Assembly (NCBI RefSeq): GCF_017948485.1
Contig: NZ_JAFFSX010000010.1
Span: forward strand, 275,971-339,970
Direction: 5' to 3'
Source of the DNA: Streptomyces sp. GESEQ-35
Lineage (GTDB): Bacteria > Actinomycetota > Actinomycetes > Streptomycetales > Streptomycetaceae
Length of the DNA stretch: 64,000 bases
Part shown: piece after piece, positions 49,916 through 58,467 of the stretch
Position numbering within the stretch: the stretch's first letter is position 1
Layout of the letters: every line of letters starts with the position of its first letter
Translations under genes and position numbers: made by a program
The notes under the pieces: model-generated
Seen by the model: the letters and a program-made list of their open reading frames with translations, nothing else
The model's database searches: none
Told to the model about the DNA's origin: nothing

Positions 49916-50011
49916 GTCCAGATCTCCGAATCGGGTGAGGGGTCGGCGCCCGTAACGCAGCGCCGGTCCGCCATCATGCAGGGCAGGTCCGGGCGCACGA
50001 AACCCCCGACG

Positions 50012-51640
50012 TCAGGCTGTGGCCTCCCCGAGATGATCGTCTCCCGTGATCTCCCGCAGTTCGCCGTCCAGGAGCAGCCACCGGGTGATGCCGATCGACT
50101 CCAGGAACGGCACGTCGTGACTGGCCACGATCAGCGCACCTTCGTACGACTCCAGGGCCGTGGTGAGCTGTCGCACGCTCGCCATGTCGAGGTTGTTCGT
50201 CGGCTCGTCCAGCATCAGCAGCTGCGGTGCCGGTTCCGCCAGCATCAGCGCGGCCAGCGCCGCCCGGAAGCGTTCGCCGCCGGAGAGCGTCGCCGCCTTC
50301 TGGTCGGCCCGGGCGCCGCGGAACAGGAAGCGGGCCAGCCGTGCCCGGATCCGGTTGTTGGTGGCGCCGGGCGCGAACCGGGCCACGTTCTCGGCGACGG
50401 TGCGATCACCGTCGAGGACGTCGAGCCGCTGCGGCAGGAAGCGCAGCGGCACATGGGCCGCCACCTCGCCCGACACCGGCGCCAGCTCTCCGGTGATCGT
50501 CCGCAGCAGCGTCGTCTTGCCCGCGCCGTTGCGCCCGACCAGTGCCACCCGCTCCGGACCCCGCAGCTCGAAGCCGCCGGCCACGCGCGCGCCGTACGCC
50601 AGCTCCAGGTCCTGGAGGGTGAGGACCGTACGGCCCGGTGGCACGGCCGTGTGCGGCAGGTCCACGCGGATCTCGTCGTCGTCCCGTACGGCCTCCACCG
50701 CCTCGTCGAGCCGGTCCTTGGCCTCGGCGAGCTTCTCCTCGTGCATGATGCGGTGCTTGCCCGCGGACTCCTGCGCCGCGCGCTTGCGGGCACCCATGAC
50801 GATCTTCGGCTCGCGCTTCTGATCCGACATCTTCTGGCCGTACCGCTTGCGGCGGGCCAACTTGACCTGGGCGTCGGTCAGATCGCGCTTCTGTTTCTTC
50901 AGGTCGGCCTCGGCGACGCGCACCATGCGCTCGGCCGCCTCCTGCTCGGTCGTGAGGACCTCCTCGTACGCCGAGAAGTTGCCGCCGTACCAGGTGATCT
51001 CCCCGGAGCGCAGATCGGCGATCTGGTCGACCAGGTCCAGGAGTTCACGGTCATGGCTGACCATGATCATCACGCCGGGCCAGGAGGAGACGGCCGCGTA
51101 CAGCCGTTTGCGGGCGTAGATATCCAGGTTGTTGGTGGGCTCGTCGAGCAGCAGGACGTCCGGCCGGCGCAGCAGCAGCGCGGCCAGGCGCAGCAGTACC
51201 GACTCGCCGCCCGACACCTCGCCGATCGTGCGGTCCAGCTCGACGTGTCCGAGCCCGAGTTCGCCGAGGGTGACGAGCGCGCGTTCTTCCACGTCCCAGT
51301 CGTCGCCGACGGTCTCGAAGTGTTCCTCGGCCACATCTCCCGCCTCGATGGCGTGCAAGGCGGCCCGCTGTGCGGCGATGCCGAGTGTTTCGTCGACCCG
51401 GAGAGCGGTGTCGAGTGTGACGTTCTGCGGGAGGTATCCGACCTCGCCGGCGACGCGGACGGCGCCGTCGGCCGGTGTGAGGTCGCCGGCGATCAGCTTC
51501 AACAGGGTTGATTTTCCCGATCCGTTGATGCCGACGAGCCCGGTCCTGCCCGGGCCGAAGGCGGCGTCGAGGCCTTCGAAGACGGGGGTGCCGTCGGGCC
51601 AGGCGTAGGACAGGGACGTACAGGTGACGGACATGGACAT
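50012..51640 (-). CDS. ABC-F family ribosome-associated ATPase
   Basis: 542 residues with two ABC domains and no membrane segments. Walker A sites are GINGSGKSTLL and GRNGAGKTTLL; signature motifs are GEVSGGESVLL and TLSGGERFRA; Walker B sites are VLLLDEPTNNLD and LLMLDEPTNNLD. The interdomain linker (~240-320) is long, charged and helical (KKQKRDLTDAQVKLARRKRY), as in antibiotic-resistance ABC-F proteins that displace drugs from the ribosome. The start is ATG 51640 or the in-frame ATG 51634. A ~300-base leader precedes it. Confidence 0.92.
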   Translation of the reverse strand: MSMSVTCTSLSYAWPDGTPVFEGLDAAFGPGRTGLVGINGSGKSTLLKLIAGDLTPADGAVRVAGEVGYLPQNVTLDTALRVDETLGIAAQRAALHAIEAGDVAEEHFETVGDDWDVEERALVTLGELGLGHVELDRTIGEVSGGESVLLRLAALLLRRPDVLLLDEPTNNLDIYARKRLYAAVSSWPGVMIMVSHDRELLDLVDQIADLRSGEITWYGGNFSAYEEVLTTEQEAAERMVRVAEADLKKQKRDLTDAQVKLARRKRYGQKMSDQKREPKIVMGARKRAAQESAGKHRIMHEEKLAEAKDRLDEAVEAVRDDDEIRVDLPHTAVPPGRTVLTLQDLELAYGARVAGGFELRGPERVALVGRNGAGKTTLLRTITGELAPVSGEVAAHVPLRFLPQRLDVLDGDRTVAENVARFAPGATNNRIRARLARFLFRGARADQKAATLSGGERFRAALAALMLAEPAPQLLMLDEPTNNLDMASVRQLTTALESYEGALIVASHDVPFLESIGITRWLLLDGELREITGDDHLGEATA

Positions 51641-51946
51641 GCGGGTCTCCGCGGTTGCTTGAAACGATCAGGGGGCAAACGCGTATCGAGACACGGGGGG
51701 CGGCGACAGATTCAGCGAGAGGGGAGCCCGGGGAGCATGAGAAAAGCCCTGCTCGTCGAGGACGGCTCAAGTGCCGAGGTCGCACGCAGCGCACACCGAA
51801 GGGTGTGACGCGGTGTCTCAGGACCTCAGACGAGCAACGTCCTACTCCGATCGACGACAACAGAACCGCTGTAGACCGTACGAGAGCGTTCGGCGGCCGT
51901 CAACGCATTAACGTGAACCCCGACCTCACCGCGCGAAGGAGGCCCC
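51641..51946 (-). promoter_or_regulatory. 306-base divergent region with probable ABC-F leader, hairpins and a short uORF
   Basis: On the minus strand a short upstream frame runs from ATG 51738 to TGA at 51712 (MLPGLPSR). A stem CACACC-GAAG-GGTGTG lies at 51792-51807. An imperfect stem followed by TTTT on the minus strand lies near 51742-51770 and could be an attenuator. Such leaders control many ABC-F resistance genes through ribosome stalling. The plus-strand GPP34 gene starts at 51947 with GAAGGAGGC upstream. Confidence 0.45.
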
Positions 51947-52618
51947 GTGCCCAACGGCTCGCTCTCGCTGCCGGCCCGGCTCTACCTGCTGGCCTGGGAC
52001 ACCACGAGGAACGAGGTCACCGGCGCCGCCCACCTCCCCTACGTGGTGCGGGCGGGCGCCCTCACCGAGCTGGCCCAGCGCGGCCTGCTCACGGACGTCG
52101 ACGGCATCGCGACGCCGGTCGACATGGACTCCCGCACCGGGGACGCCGTGCTCGACGGGCTGCTGGAGCTCGTCCGGGAGTCGCGGCCGCACCGGTGGCG
52201 GAGCTGGGTGAAGCTGCACGCGCGCGTGACGCTCGACGCGGTGCGCGAGAAACTCGCCGCCGACGGGTACCTGGCGGTGATGAAGAAGCGGGTCCTCGGG
52301 GTGTTCCCGAGCGTGGAGTACGGGGTGGAACGCGCCGCCGTCGTGGAGGCGCTGCGCGAGGAGGCGCGGCAGGTCCTGGAAGGTCCGGTGCCGGTCGCGG
52401 AGGTCTCCGACCGGGACGCGGCCGTCGTCACCCTCGCCGTCGCGGGGGGCCTGCGCATGCTGGTGCCCCGGAAGGAGCGGAGCCGCCACGAGGAACGGGT
52501 GGAGGCGCTCACGGAGCGGAGCGGTGCGGCAGCACCGGGACTGCGGACCGTGGTCCGCGAGGTGCGTGCGGGGGTGGTCGCGGCGGTGTCGGCACCGTCG
52601 GTGGCCACGGGGGGTTGA
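51947..52618 (+). CDS. GPP34 (GOLPH3-like) phosphoprotein-family protein
   Basis: 223 residues with GTG start preceded by GAAGGAGGC. The fold landmarks of GPP34 are visible: SLPARLYLLAWDT, VVRAGALTELAQRGLLT, LLELVRESRPHRWRSWVKLH, AVREKLAADGYL. Eukaryotic members bind phosphatidylinositol-4-phosphate; bacterial ones are abundant in Streptomyces with unclear roles, possibly membrane binding. It is divergent from the ABC-F gene. Confidence 0.88.
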   Translation: MPNGSLSLPARLYLLAWDTTRNEVTGAAHLPYVVRAGALTELAQRGLLTDVDGIATPVDMDSRTGDAVLDGLLELVRESRPHRWRSWVKLHARVTLDAVREKLAADGYLAVMKKRVLGVFPSVEYGVERAAVVEALREEARQVLEGPVPVAEVSDRDAAVVTLAVAGGLRMLVPRKERSRHEERVEALTERSGAAAPGLRTVVREVRAGVVAAVSAPSVATGG

Positions 52619-52623
52619 GGAGA

Positions 52624-52641
52624 CGGCACGCGCGCGTGCCG
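52624..52641 (+). terminator. hairpin terminator after GPP34 gene
   Basis: CGGCACG (52624-52630) and CGTGCCG (52635-52641) form a 7-bp stem with a CGCG loop, starting six bases after the stop codon at 52616-52618. No T-run follows. It separates the gene from convergent ssgD. Confidence 0.6.
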
Positions 52642-52798
52642 GAGGCGCCCTACGGCGACCTCACAGAGCCCGACGCGCTGCCGGGGCGGACGCGCCAAGC
52701 GCTCCGCCGGAAGTGCCGCGAGGTGCCGTCGATCCGCGTGGCCGGTCGCGCCCGCGCGGCGGAGCCGCATAAAGATGCAGCCCTTGGCTCGAGCGCCG

Positions 52799-53212
52799 TC
52801 AGGCGTCCCGCATCAGCTCGGCGAGGTCGTGGTCCAGGTCGAGCTGTAGATGCTCCAGGCCGACGGGGACGAGCGCGCTCGTGGCCGCCAGGAAGGAGCG
52901 CAGCTCCCCCGAGCGGACGTGCACGACGGCGGTGCCCTCGGGGGCGTGGAACTCCAGGACGGTGCGGTCGTATCCGTACGGCCGTACTCGTACGTCGCCG
53001 TGGCCCTCGGCTTCCTGCATGCCGGCGGCGAGCAACTCGCGCGAGAAGGTCCAGCACACGTCCACGCCCTCCAGCGTGGCCGGGGCCGGGAAGGTCATGC
53101 GGACGGCGAACGGATCGCGGCGGTCGTACTGCAGGGTGGCGGGAATGCTCGGCATCCGCGGTGCTGCGGCGACGAGACGTGCCTCGACAGGCTGCTCGAT
53201 GACGATGGACAA
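52799..53212 (-). CDS. ssgD: SsgA-like sporulation/cell-division protein, SsgD type
   Basis: 137 residues from a TTG start. Family motifs: VEARLVAAAPRMPSIPATLQ, YDRRDPFAVRMTFPAP, VCWTFSRELLAAGM, GDVRVRP and SFLAATSALVPVGLE. SsgA-like proteins guide septum formation and wall remodelling in Streptomyces. The TTG start at 53212 is supported by AAGGGAG seven bases upstream and gives the usual family length. An ATG at 53317 would add 35 residues with no family resemblance. Its position downstream of an ABC-F gene and WhiB agrees with SCO6722 (SsgD) of S. coelicolor, from memory. Confidence 0.87.
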   Translation of the reverse strand: MSIVIEQPVEARLVAAAPRMPSIPATLQYDRRDPFAVRMTFPAPATLEGVDVCWTFSRELLAAGMQEAEGHGDVRVRPYGYDRTVLEFHAPEGTAVVHVRSGELRSFLAATSALVPVGLEHLQLDLDHDLAELMRDA

Positions 53213-53436
53213 CGCCTTGCTCCCTTGTGACGACTGGACGGACTTCCGGGGATGAGGCCGGGCACTGGAAGAGACGACGGAATCGGCCAATCCGTGCACA
53301 CGAATGTGGAGTGACATCGGTCACCGCCATGCCCGCACGGGAGTGACCCGGCGCGACTCATGCGCTCCCAGGAGCACATGAGGCGGATCCGATGCCATCT
53401 GGACGGCTCGTTGGTGGTGGGCTAGCTTCGCCCGCC

Positions 53437-54546
53437 ATGAGGCGCTTGGGGAGCACGCGACGGTCCGGGGCAAGGGGACGTACGAGACGAACGGTGTCCG
53501 TGGGGGTGGTGTGCGGGGCGGCGCTGGCGGTGCTGACGTGCTCCGGGCCCGCGCAGGCGAGTGAGGGCCGGTCGCCGCACTGGGAGCTCAAGGACAGCGG
53601 CACGACCGACGTACGGTTCCGGGGGCTGGCGGCCGTCAGCCGGGGCACCGCCTGGCTGGCCGGGAGCGCGGGCACCGTCCTGCGTACCACGGACGGCGGC
53701 GCGACCTGGCGGAACGTCTCGCCGCCGGGCGCCGCCGACCTGGAGTTCCGGGATGTCGAGGCGTTCGACGCGCGGCGCGCCGTGGTGCTGGCCATCGGCG
53801 AGGGCGAGGCGTCCCGCGTCTACCGCACCGAGGACGGCGGGGTGACCTGGACCGAGTCCTTCCGCAACACCGATCCGCGGGCCTTCTACGACTGCATGAC
53901 CTTCTTCGACCGCCGTCACGGCCTCGCGATGAGCGACCCGGTGGACGGAAGGTTCCGCATCCTGTCGACGAGCGACGGCGGACGCTCCTGGAAGGTGCTG
54001 TCCGACGCCGGAATGCCGGCGGCACTGGCCGGCGAGGCCGGATTCGCGGCCAGCGGCCAGTGCCTGGTCGCCTCCGGACCGAAGGACGTCTGGCTGGCCA
54101 CCGGCGGCGGTGCCCACGCGCGCGTGCTGCACTCGGCCGACCGTGGACGGACCTGGACGGCCACCGACACACCGATCCCGGCCGGCGACCCGGCCCGCGG
54201 CGTCTTCGCGCTCGCCTTCCGCGACCGCACCCACGGCCTCGCCGTCGGCGGCGACTACCGCCCGGACCAGGTCTCCCCGCAGGCCGCCGCACGCACCGTC
54301 GACGGCGGCCGCAACTGGCAGCCCGCCGCCCAGCCGCCGCCCGCCTACCGCTCCGGCGCCGCCTGGCTGCCTTACAGCCGCACCGCCGCCCTCGCGGTCG
54401 GCCCCACCGGCACGGACCTGACGACGGACGGCGGCCGCACCTGGCGGACGGTCGACACCGGCTCTTACGACACCGTGGACTGCACCCCGGACCTGGGCTG
54501 CTGGGCCGCCGGGGAGAAGGGGCGGGTGGCCCGCCTGGAGAGCTGA
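53437..54546 (+). CDS. secreted BNR/YCF48-like beta-propeller protein
   Basis: 369 residues. Signal peptide to ~40 (SVGVVCGAALAVLTCSGPAQ). Repeats of the Asp-box/BNR type follow: VLRTTDGGATWRNV, VYRTEDGGVTWTES, ILSTSDGGRSWKVL, VLHSADRGRTWTAT, ARTVDGGRNWQPA and LTTDGGRTWRTV, giving a six-bladed propeller. It resembles photosystem-assembly YCF48-like or sialidase-like propellers annotated as oxidoreductases, but no catalytic residues can be assigned. The ATG at 53437 begins the signal; a longer frame to 53392 is unlikely. Confidence 0.87.
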   Translation: MRRLGSTRRSGARGRTRRTVSVGVVCGAALAVLTCSGPAQASEGRSPHWELKDSGTTDVRFRGLAAVSRGTAWLAGSAGTVLRTTDGGATWRNVSPPGAADLEFRDVEAFDARRAVVLAIGEGEASRVYRTEDGGVTWTESFRNTDPRAFYDCMTFFDRRHGLAMSDPVDGRFRILSTSDGGRSWKVLSDAGMPAALAGEAGFAASGQCLVASGPKDVWLATGGGAHARVLHSADRGRTWTATDTPIPAGDPARGVFALAFRDRTHGLAVGGDYRPDQVSPQAAARTVDGGRNWQPAAQPPPAYRSGAAWLPYSRTAALAVGPTGTDLTTDGGRTWRTVDTGSYDTVDCTPDLGCWAAGEKGRVARLES

Positions 54547-54595
54547 GCCGAAAAGTTGGGTACCCGGTCGCCGATTGCGAGAGGAGTGATCCCAT

Positions 54596-54922
54596 ATGCC
54601 ACGCGGTTCGAGCCAGAAGCGGGAACGCCAGTACGAGCACATCAGGGAGAGCGCCCAGGAACGCGGCGAGAGCCCTGAGCGCGCCCAGGAGATCGCCGCC
54701 AGGACGGTCAACAAGGAACGCGCCCGGTCAGGCGAGTCGAAGACCGCCAGTCGTGTCTCGACCCAGGACATGTCGTCCGGCAAGAGGGGCGGCCTGCGGT
54801 CGGGCAAGGGCTCCCAGGGCCCCACCTACGACCAGCTCTACGAAGAGGCCAAGCGCCGCAACATCCACGGCCGTTCGGACATGAACAAGAGCGAGCTGGA
54901 GCGGGCGCTGGGCGGCAAGTGA
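54596..54922 (+). CDS. small basic protein, plasmid-stabilisation / Rho N-terminal-like
   Basis: 108 residues rich in Arg, Lys, Glu and Ser. The N-terminal half (SSQKRERQYEHIRESAQERG, RAQEIAARTVNKERARSG) is helical. The C-terminal ~35 residues (TYDQLYEEAKRRNIHGRSDM, NKSELERAL) look like the Rho-termination-factor N-terminal or SAP-like fold that binds nucleic acid. Homologues are often called plasmid stabilisation protein without evidence. GAGAGGAGTG precedes the ATG. Confidence 0.83.
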   Translation: MPRGSSQKRERQYEHIRESAQERGESPERAQEIAARTVNKERARSGESKTASRVSTQDMSSGKRGGLRSGKGSQGPTYDQLYEEAKRRNIHGRSDMNKSELERALGGK

Positions 54923-54959
54923 ACCGGGGTCGGCGGGCGGCCGTACCCTCGTCCTCACC

Positions 54960-55299
54960 ATGACGACCGTACGCATCCCCACGAGCCGACCCGCGACCGA
55001 GGAACAGGCCCGTGCCGTCCAGGACGCGTTGCGTGAGCGGGTGGTGCTCGACGAGCCGGGACCGCCGCCCGGATCGGGGCACGTGACCGGTGTCGACGTG
55101 GCGTACGACGACGAGCGGGATGTCGTCGCGGCCACTCTGGAGGTCGTCGCCGAGGCCACGGCCTCGCCCACCCGCGCCGCTTCGGCCTCGCCAGCCACCT
55201 CGGCGTCCTCACCGGCCTGCCGACAACGCCTGCGCGCACACCCTCGCGCTCGCCTACTCGGCCGCGCCTTCTATGCGCCAGCGGCCCACCTCGCGGTAG
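54960..55299 (+). pseudogene. nfi: decayed endonuclease V gene (nfi remnant)
   Basis: Three pieces of endonuclease V remain in order but in three frames. An N-terminal piece (ATEEQARAVQDALRERVVL, HVTGVDVAYDDERDVVAATL) is in the 54960 frame. HPRRFGLASHLGVLTGLPT is at 55169-55225 in another frame. DNACAHTLAL is at 55222-55251 in the third. About 60% of the normal ~225-residue protein is missing, including most of the core between TLEVV and HPRRFG and the segment before DNACAHTLAL. Junctions share a few bases (GGCC; CGACA), as in microhomology deletions. The gene cannot encode an active enzyme. Confidence 0.87.
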
Positions 55300-55346
55300 T
55301 CCGAGTCGTACCGGAGTGCGGGCAGCGGGTGGGGCACCGGGTGCGA

Positions 55347-55366
55347 TCTGAGTACGCGACTGAGTA
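55347..55366 (+). promoter_or_regulatory. direct repeat CTGAGTAC, candidate regulator site
   Basis: CTGAGTAC occurs at 55347-55354 and 55359-55366, separated by GCGA, giving a 12-base period. It lies 47-66 bases upstream of the small membrane-protein start at 55413, a typical place for a response-regulator or sigma-dependent site. Confidence 0.5.
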
Positions 55367-55412
55367 CCCGTACGGATGTGGCCACCCGGTGCCGGTCGGC
55401 AGGCTGGGGCGC

Positions 55413-55571
55413 ATGACGACACACCGTGCCGCCCACCGTGCCCACAAGCCCCTCGCCGACCCGAACCGACCGGTCGAGCGTGCCGTGAACGCCGCGCTGG
55501 TCCTCGCCGTGCTGGCCGGGCTCGGCTGGATCGGCGGCATGATCTACACCCTGTTGGGATGGTCGCTGTAG
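55413..55571 (+). CDS. small single-pass membrane protein
   Basis: 52 residues: a basic, His-rich N-terminal part (MTTHRAAHRAHKPLADPNRP) and one transmembrane helix (NAALVLAVLAGLGWIGGMIY) ending TLLGWSL. A longer frame upstream is formed by the nfi remnant and is not part of this gene. A CTGAGTAC direct repeat lies upstream. The function is unknown. It is convergent with the reductase gene, 7 bases apart. Confidence 0.75.
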   Translation: MTTHRAAHRAHKPLADPNRPVERAVNAALVLAVLAGLGWIGGMIYTLLGWSL

Positions 55572-55578
55572 GACCCGT

Positions 55579-56751
55579 TCACCGGCTCGCTGCCACCCGG
55601 AAGGTGATCCCCGCCGTGCACAGCCGTTCGGTCAGCGCGTCGCCCATCGCCACCGCTGTCGTGACCTGTCCGGACGTCGGCGGAAGTTCGTCGAACGCCA
55701 GGCACAGGGCCGACTCGGCGAACATCTTCGCCGTCTCGCCGTACCCGGGGTCCCCGCCCGCGACCTCGGTGAACACCCGCCGACCGCCGCCCTCGCCCAC
55801 GAAACGCACGGAGAACCAGCTCTTCGCCCGCTTCTCGGGACCGGGCCCGTCCCCGGGCTCCAGCCGGGACGACAACCAGCGCCGCGCGGCCGGGAGTTGG
55901 GCGGCCGCCGCGACCGCGCCGGCGAAGGCGACCCCGCCCAGCGCGACCGGCAGATGCCGGACGGCCGCGTACTCGCGGTAGCGGAAGTCGGGCCCGTACC
56001 GCTCCAGCGCGCGCGCCGACCGCCGTACGATCTGCGCGTCGATGGTGGGCAGCGGCACCGCCCAGGCGCCGACCTCCCCGGCGAACCGGGGCGCACCCGT
56101 CGGTGCAGTCGCCCGGCGGCCCACCAGCCGCGGCTCGTGCCGGTTCCGGTCCCGCGCGGCGGCCAGCACCTGGCGCTGGCGGGACAACTGGTTGAGCGCC
56201 GAGGCGAACGTGCCGCCGGAGAACATGGCGTTCGCGGTCACGAACCCGTCGACGGTCAGCGGCACCCCCTCCGGCAGTTGCCGGACCGTGAAGTACGCCC
56301 CGAGGTCGTGCGGGATCGAGTCGAAACCGCAGGCGTGCACCAGCCGCGCGCCCGTCTCACGCGCGCGTGCGTCATGCCGGACGTACGTCAGGTCCACGAA
56401 CTCCGGCTCACCGCTCAGGTCGATGTAGTCGGTGCCGGTCTCCGCGCAGGCGGCGACCAGATCCTCGCCGTACGTCACGTAGGGGCCGACCGTCGTGGCC
56501 ACCACGCGCGCGTGCTCGGCGAGTTCACGCAGGGCGGCCGGATCGGACCCGTCCGCCTGGAGAACGCCGACGTCGCCGGCCAGCCGCTCGCGGAGCCGCT
56601 GGAGTTTCTCGCGGTTGCGCCCGGCGATCGCCCAGCGCAGTCCCTCCGGTGCGTGTGCGTCGAGGTACTCGGCTGTGAGCACCCCGACGAAGCCCGTGGC
56701 TCCGTAGAGCACGATGTCGTAGGGACGGTCCGTCCTGTTCGGCCTGGTCAT
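55579..56751 (-). CDS. saccharopine-dehydrogenase-like trans-acting enoyl reductase family protein
   Basis: 390 residues. The Rossmann motif YGATGFVGVLTAEYL lies at ~16-30, followed by WAIAGRNREKLQRLRE, VVATTVGPYVTYGEDLV and GTDYIDLSGEPEFV. HACGFDSIPHDLGAYF and a hydrophobic segment LPVALGGVAFAGAVAAAAQL near 275-295 are shared with mycobacterial membrane-associated enoyl reductases (Rv2953-like). The substrate is probably a lipid; this is inference. ATG at 56751. Confidence 0.88.
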   Translation of the reverse strand: MTRPNRTDRPYDIVLYGATGFVGVLTAEYLDAHAPEGLRWAIAGRNREKLQRLRERLAGDVGVLQADGSDPAALRELAEHARVVATTVGPYVTYGEDLVAACAETGTDYIDLSGEPEFVDLTYVRHDARARETGARLVHACGFDSIPHDLGAYFTVRQLPEGVPLTVDGFVTANAMFSGGTFASALNQLSRQRQVLAAARDRNRHEPRLVGRRATAPTGAPRFAGEVGAWAVPLPTIDAQIVRRSARALERYGPDFRYREYAAVRHLPVALGGVAFAGAVAAAAQLPAARRWLSSRLEPGDGPGPEKRAKSWFSVRFVGEGGGRRVFTEVAGGDPGYGETAKMFAESALCLAFDELPPTSGQVTTAVAMGDALTERLCTAGITFRVAASR

Positions 56752-56843
56752 GACACTCCTGGATCCCGCCGCTGCGCCGTTGTCGGTGGCCGAGGCTAGC
56801 GTGAGGAGTGCGGAGCCCGACGACGAGCCCGGAGGTGTGCGCG

Positions 56844-57224
56844 GTGGCCGTGCCCAAAAATGCCCTGAAGAAGTGGGAGAAAATACGCGAGTTCGCCCTC
56901 GGCCTGCCCGGCGCCACCGAGGAGTTCCCCTGGGGCGAGACCGTGGCGAAGGTCAACAAGAAGGTGTTCGTCTTCATGGGCGTCGACGACGGCAGCTATC
57001 CGATGGGCATCACGGTGAAGCTCAAGAACGACGAGGCTCACGCCCATGCCCTGACCTGCCCCGGTGCCGAGCCCGCCGGGTACGGCCTGGGCAAGTCCGG
57101 CTGGGTGAGCATCCCCCTGGAGCAGCAGGGTGCCCCGGCGGCGGAGCTGCTGTGCGACTGGGTGGAGGAGAGCTACCGGACGATTGCGCCCAAGAGACTC
57201 ATAGCGGAGCTGGACGAGCGCTGA
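56844..57224 (+). CDS. MmcQ/YjbR family protein
   Basis: 126 residues. The CyaY-like fold marker WEKIREFALGLPGATEEFPW and GETVAKVNKKVFVFMGVDDG near the N terminus, and GLGKSGWVSIPLE and WVEESYRTIAPKRL near the end, identify the family. A DNA-binding role is proposed for some members, not proven. The GTG at 56844 follows GGAGGT at 56831-56836 by 7 bases, deciding the start over an upstream ATG at 56808. Confidence 0.88.
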   Translation: MAVPKNALKKWEKIREFALGLPGATEEFPWGETVAKVNKKVFVFMGVDDGSYPMGITVKLKNDEAHAHALTCPGAEPAGYGLGKSGWVSIPLEQQGAPAAELLCDWVEESYRTIAPKRLIAELDER

Positions 57225-57327
57225 CCGGTTACCGTGGCTAAGCGCTTGCTCGCCCAGGTCTTGTGTCCGTCCCACGTTCTTAGCATCATTGGTGTTACAT
57301 CGGTTGTGTCATACCCCAGGGGGCTGG

Positions 57328-58467
57328 ATGACGACGGCGTCACACACACCCGCGCAGGGCCCGCTCAGCGGCGTCCGCGTGGTCGAGCTGGCCGGTATCG
57401 GACCGGGCCCGTTCGCTGCCATGCTGCTGGCGGACCTGGGCGCCGACGTCGTGCGCGTGGACCGGCCCGGCGGCTCGGGGCTCGCCATCGATCCGGCGTA
57501 CGACGTCACCAACCGCAACAAGCGCTCGGTCGTCGTCGACCTGAAGTCCCCGGACGGCCCCGCCCGCGTCCTCGACCTCGCCGCCCGCGCGGACGTCCTC
57601 ATCGAGGGCTACCGCCCGGGAGTCGCCGAGCGCCTCGGCGTCGGCCCCGAGGCCTGCCGGACCCGCAACCCCAAGCTCGTCTACGGCCGGATGACCGGCT
57701 GGGGCCAGGACGGGCCGCTCGCCGACCGCGCCGGTCACGACATCGCGTACATCGCGCTCACCGGCACCCTCGGCATGATCGGCGACGCGGACCGGCCCCC
57801 CGCCGTCCCGGCCAACCTGATCGGCGACTACGCGGGCGGCTCGCTCTACCTCGTTGTCGGTGTCCTCGCCGCGCTGCACCACGCGCGCGTGACCGGAACC
57901 GGCCAGGTCGTCGACGCCGCCATCGTCGATGGCACCGCCCATCTCTCCGCGATGATCCACGGCATGCTCGCCGCGGGAGGCTGGCAGGACCGGCGCGGCG
58001 CCAACCTCCTGGACGGCGGCTGCCCCTACTACGGGACGTACGAGACGGCCGACGGCAGGTACATGGCGGTCGGCGCCCTGGAGCCCCAGTTCTACGCCGA
58101 GTTCCTGGAGCTCCTCGGCATTGAGGGACACGCCGGGTCCCGCAAGGACCTCGCGCGCTGGGACGAGCTGCGGGAGGCGGTCGCGGCCCGCTTCAAGGCC
58201 CGTACACGGGACGAGTGGACGGCCGTCTTCGAGGGCTCCGACGCGTGTGTGGCGCCCGTGCTGTCGCTCCGCGAGGCCCCGCACCACCCGCACCTCGCCG
58301 CCCGCGCCACCTTCACCGACCACGGCGGCATCACCCAGCCCGCCCCCGCGCCCCGCTTCTCGGCGACACCGACCGCCGTCCGCACCGGCCCCGCCCGGCC
58401 GGGCGCCGACACCGCCGACGTGGCCCGCGACTGGGACGTACCCGACCTCATGAAGGGCCAGGAATGA
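57328..58467 (+). CDS. mcr: CaiB/BaiF CoA-transferase, alpha-methylacyl-CoA racemase-like
   Basis: 379 residues. SGVRVVELAGIGPGPFAAML, LADLGADVVRVDRPGG, RNKRSVVVDLKSPDG, LIEGYRPGVAERLG and GYDIAY-like GHDIAYIALTGTLG match the racemase branch, with catalytic Asp in NLIGDYAGG. It would epimerise 2-methylacyl-CoA so that beta-oxidation can proceed. First gene of a four-gene operon; the ATG at 57328 follows CAGGGGGC. Its stop overlaps the next start as ATGA. Confidence 0.9.
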   Translation: MTTASHTPAQGPLSGVRVVELAGIGPGPFAAMLLADLGADVVRVDRPGGSGLAIDPAYDVTNRNKRSVVVDLKSPDGPARVLDLAARADVLIEGYRPGVAERLGVGPEACRTRNPKLVYGRMTGWGQDGPLADRAGHDIAYIALTGTLGMIGDADRPPAVPANLIGDYAGGSLYLVVGVLAALHHARVTGTGQVVDAAIVDGTAHLSAMIHGMLAAGGWQDRRGANLLDGGCPYYGTYETADGRYMAVGALEPQFYAEFLELLGIEGHAGSRKDLARWDELREAVAARFKARTRDEWTAVFEGSDACVAPVLSLREAPHHPHLAARATFTDHGGITQPAPAPRFSATPTAVRTGPARPGADTADVARDWDVPDLMKGQE

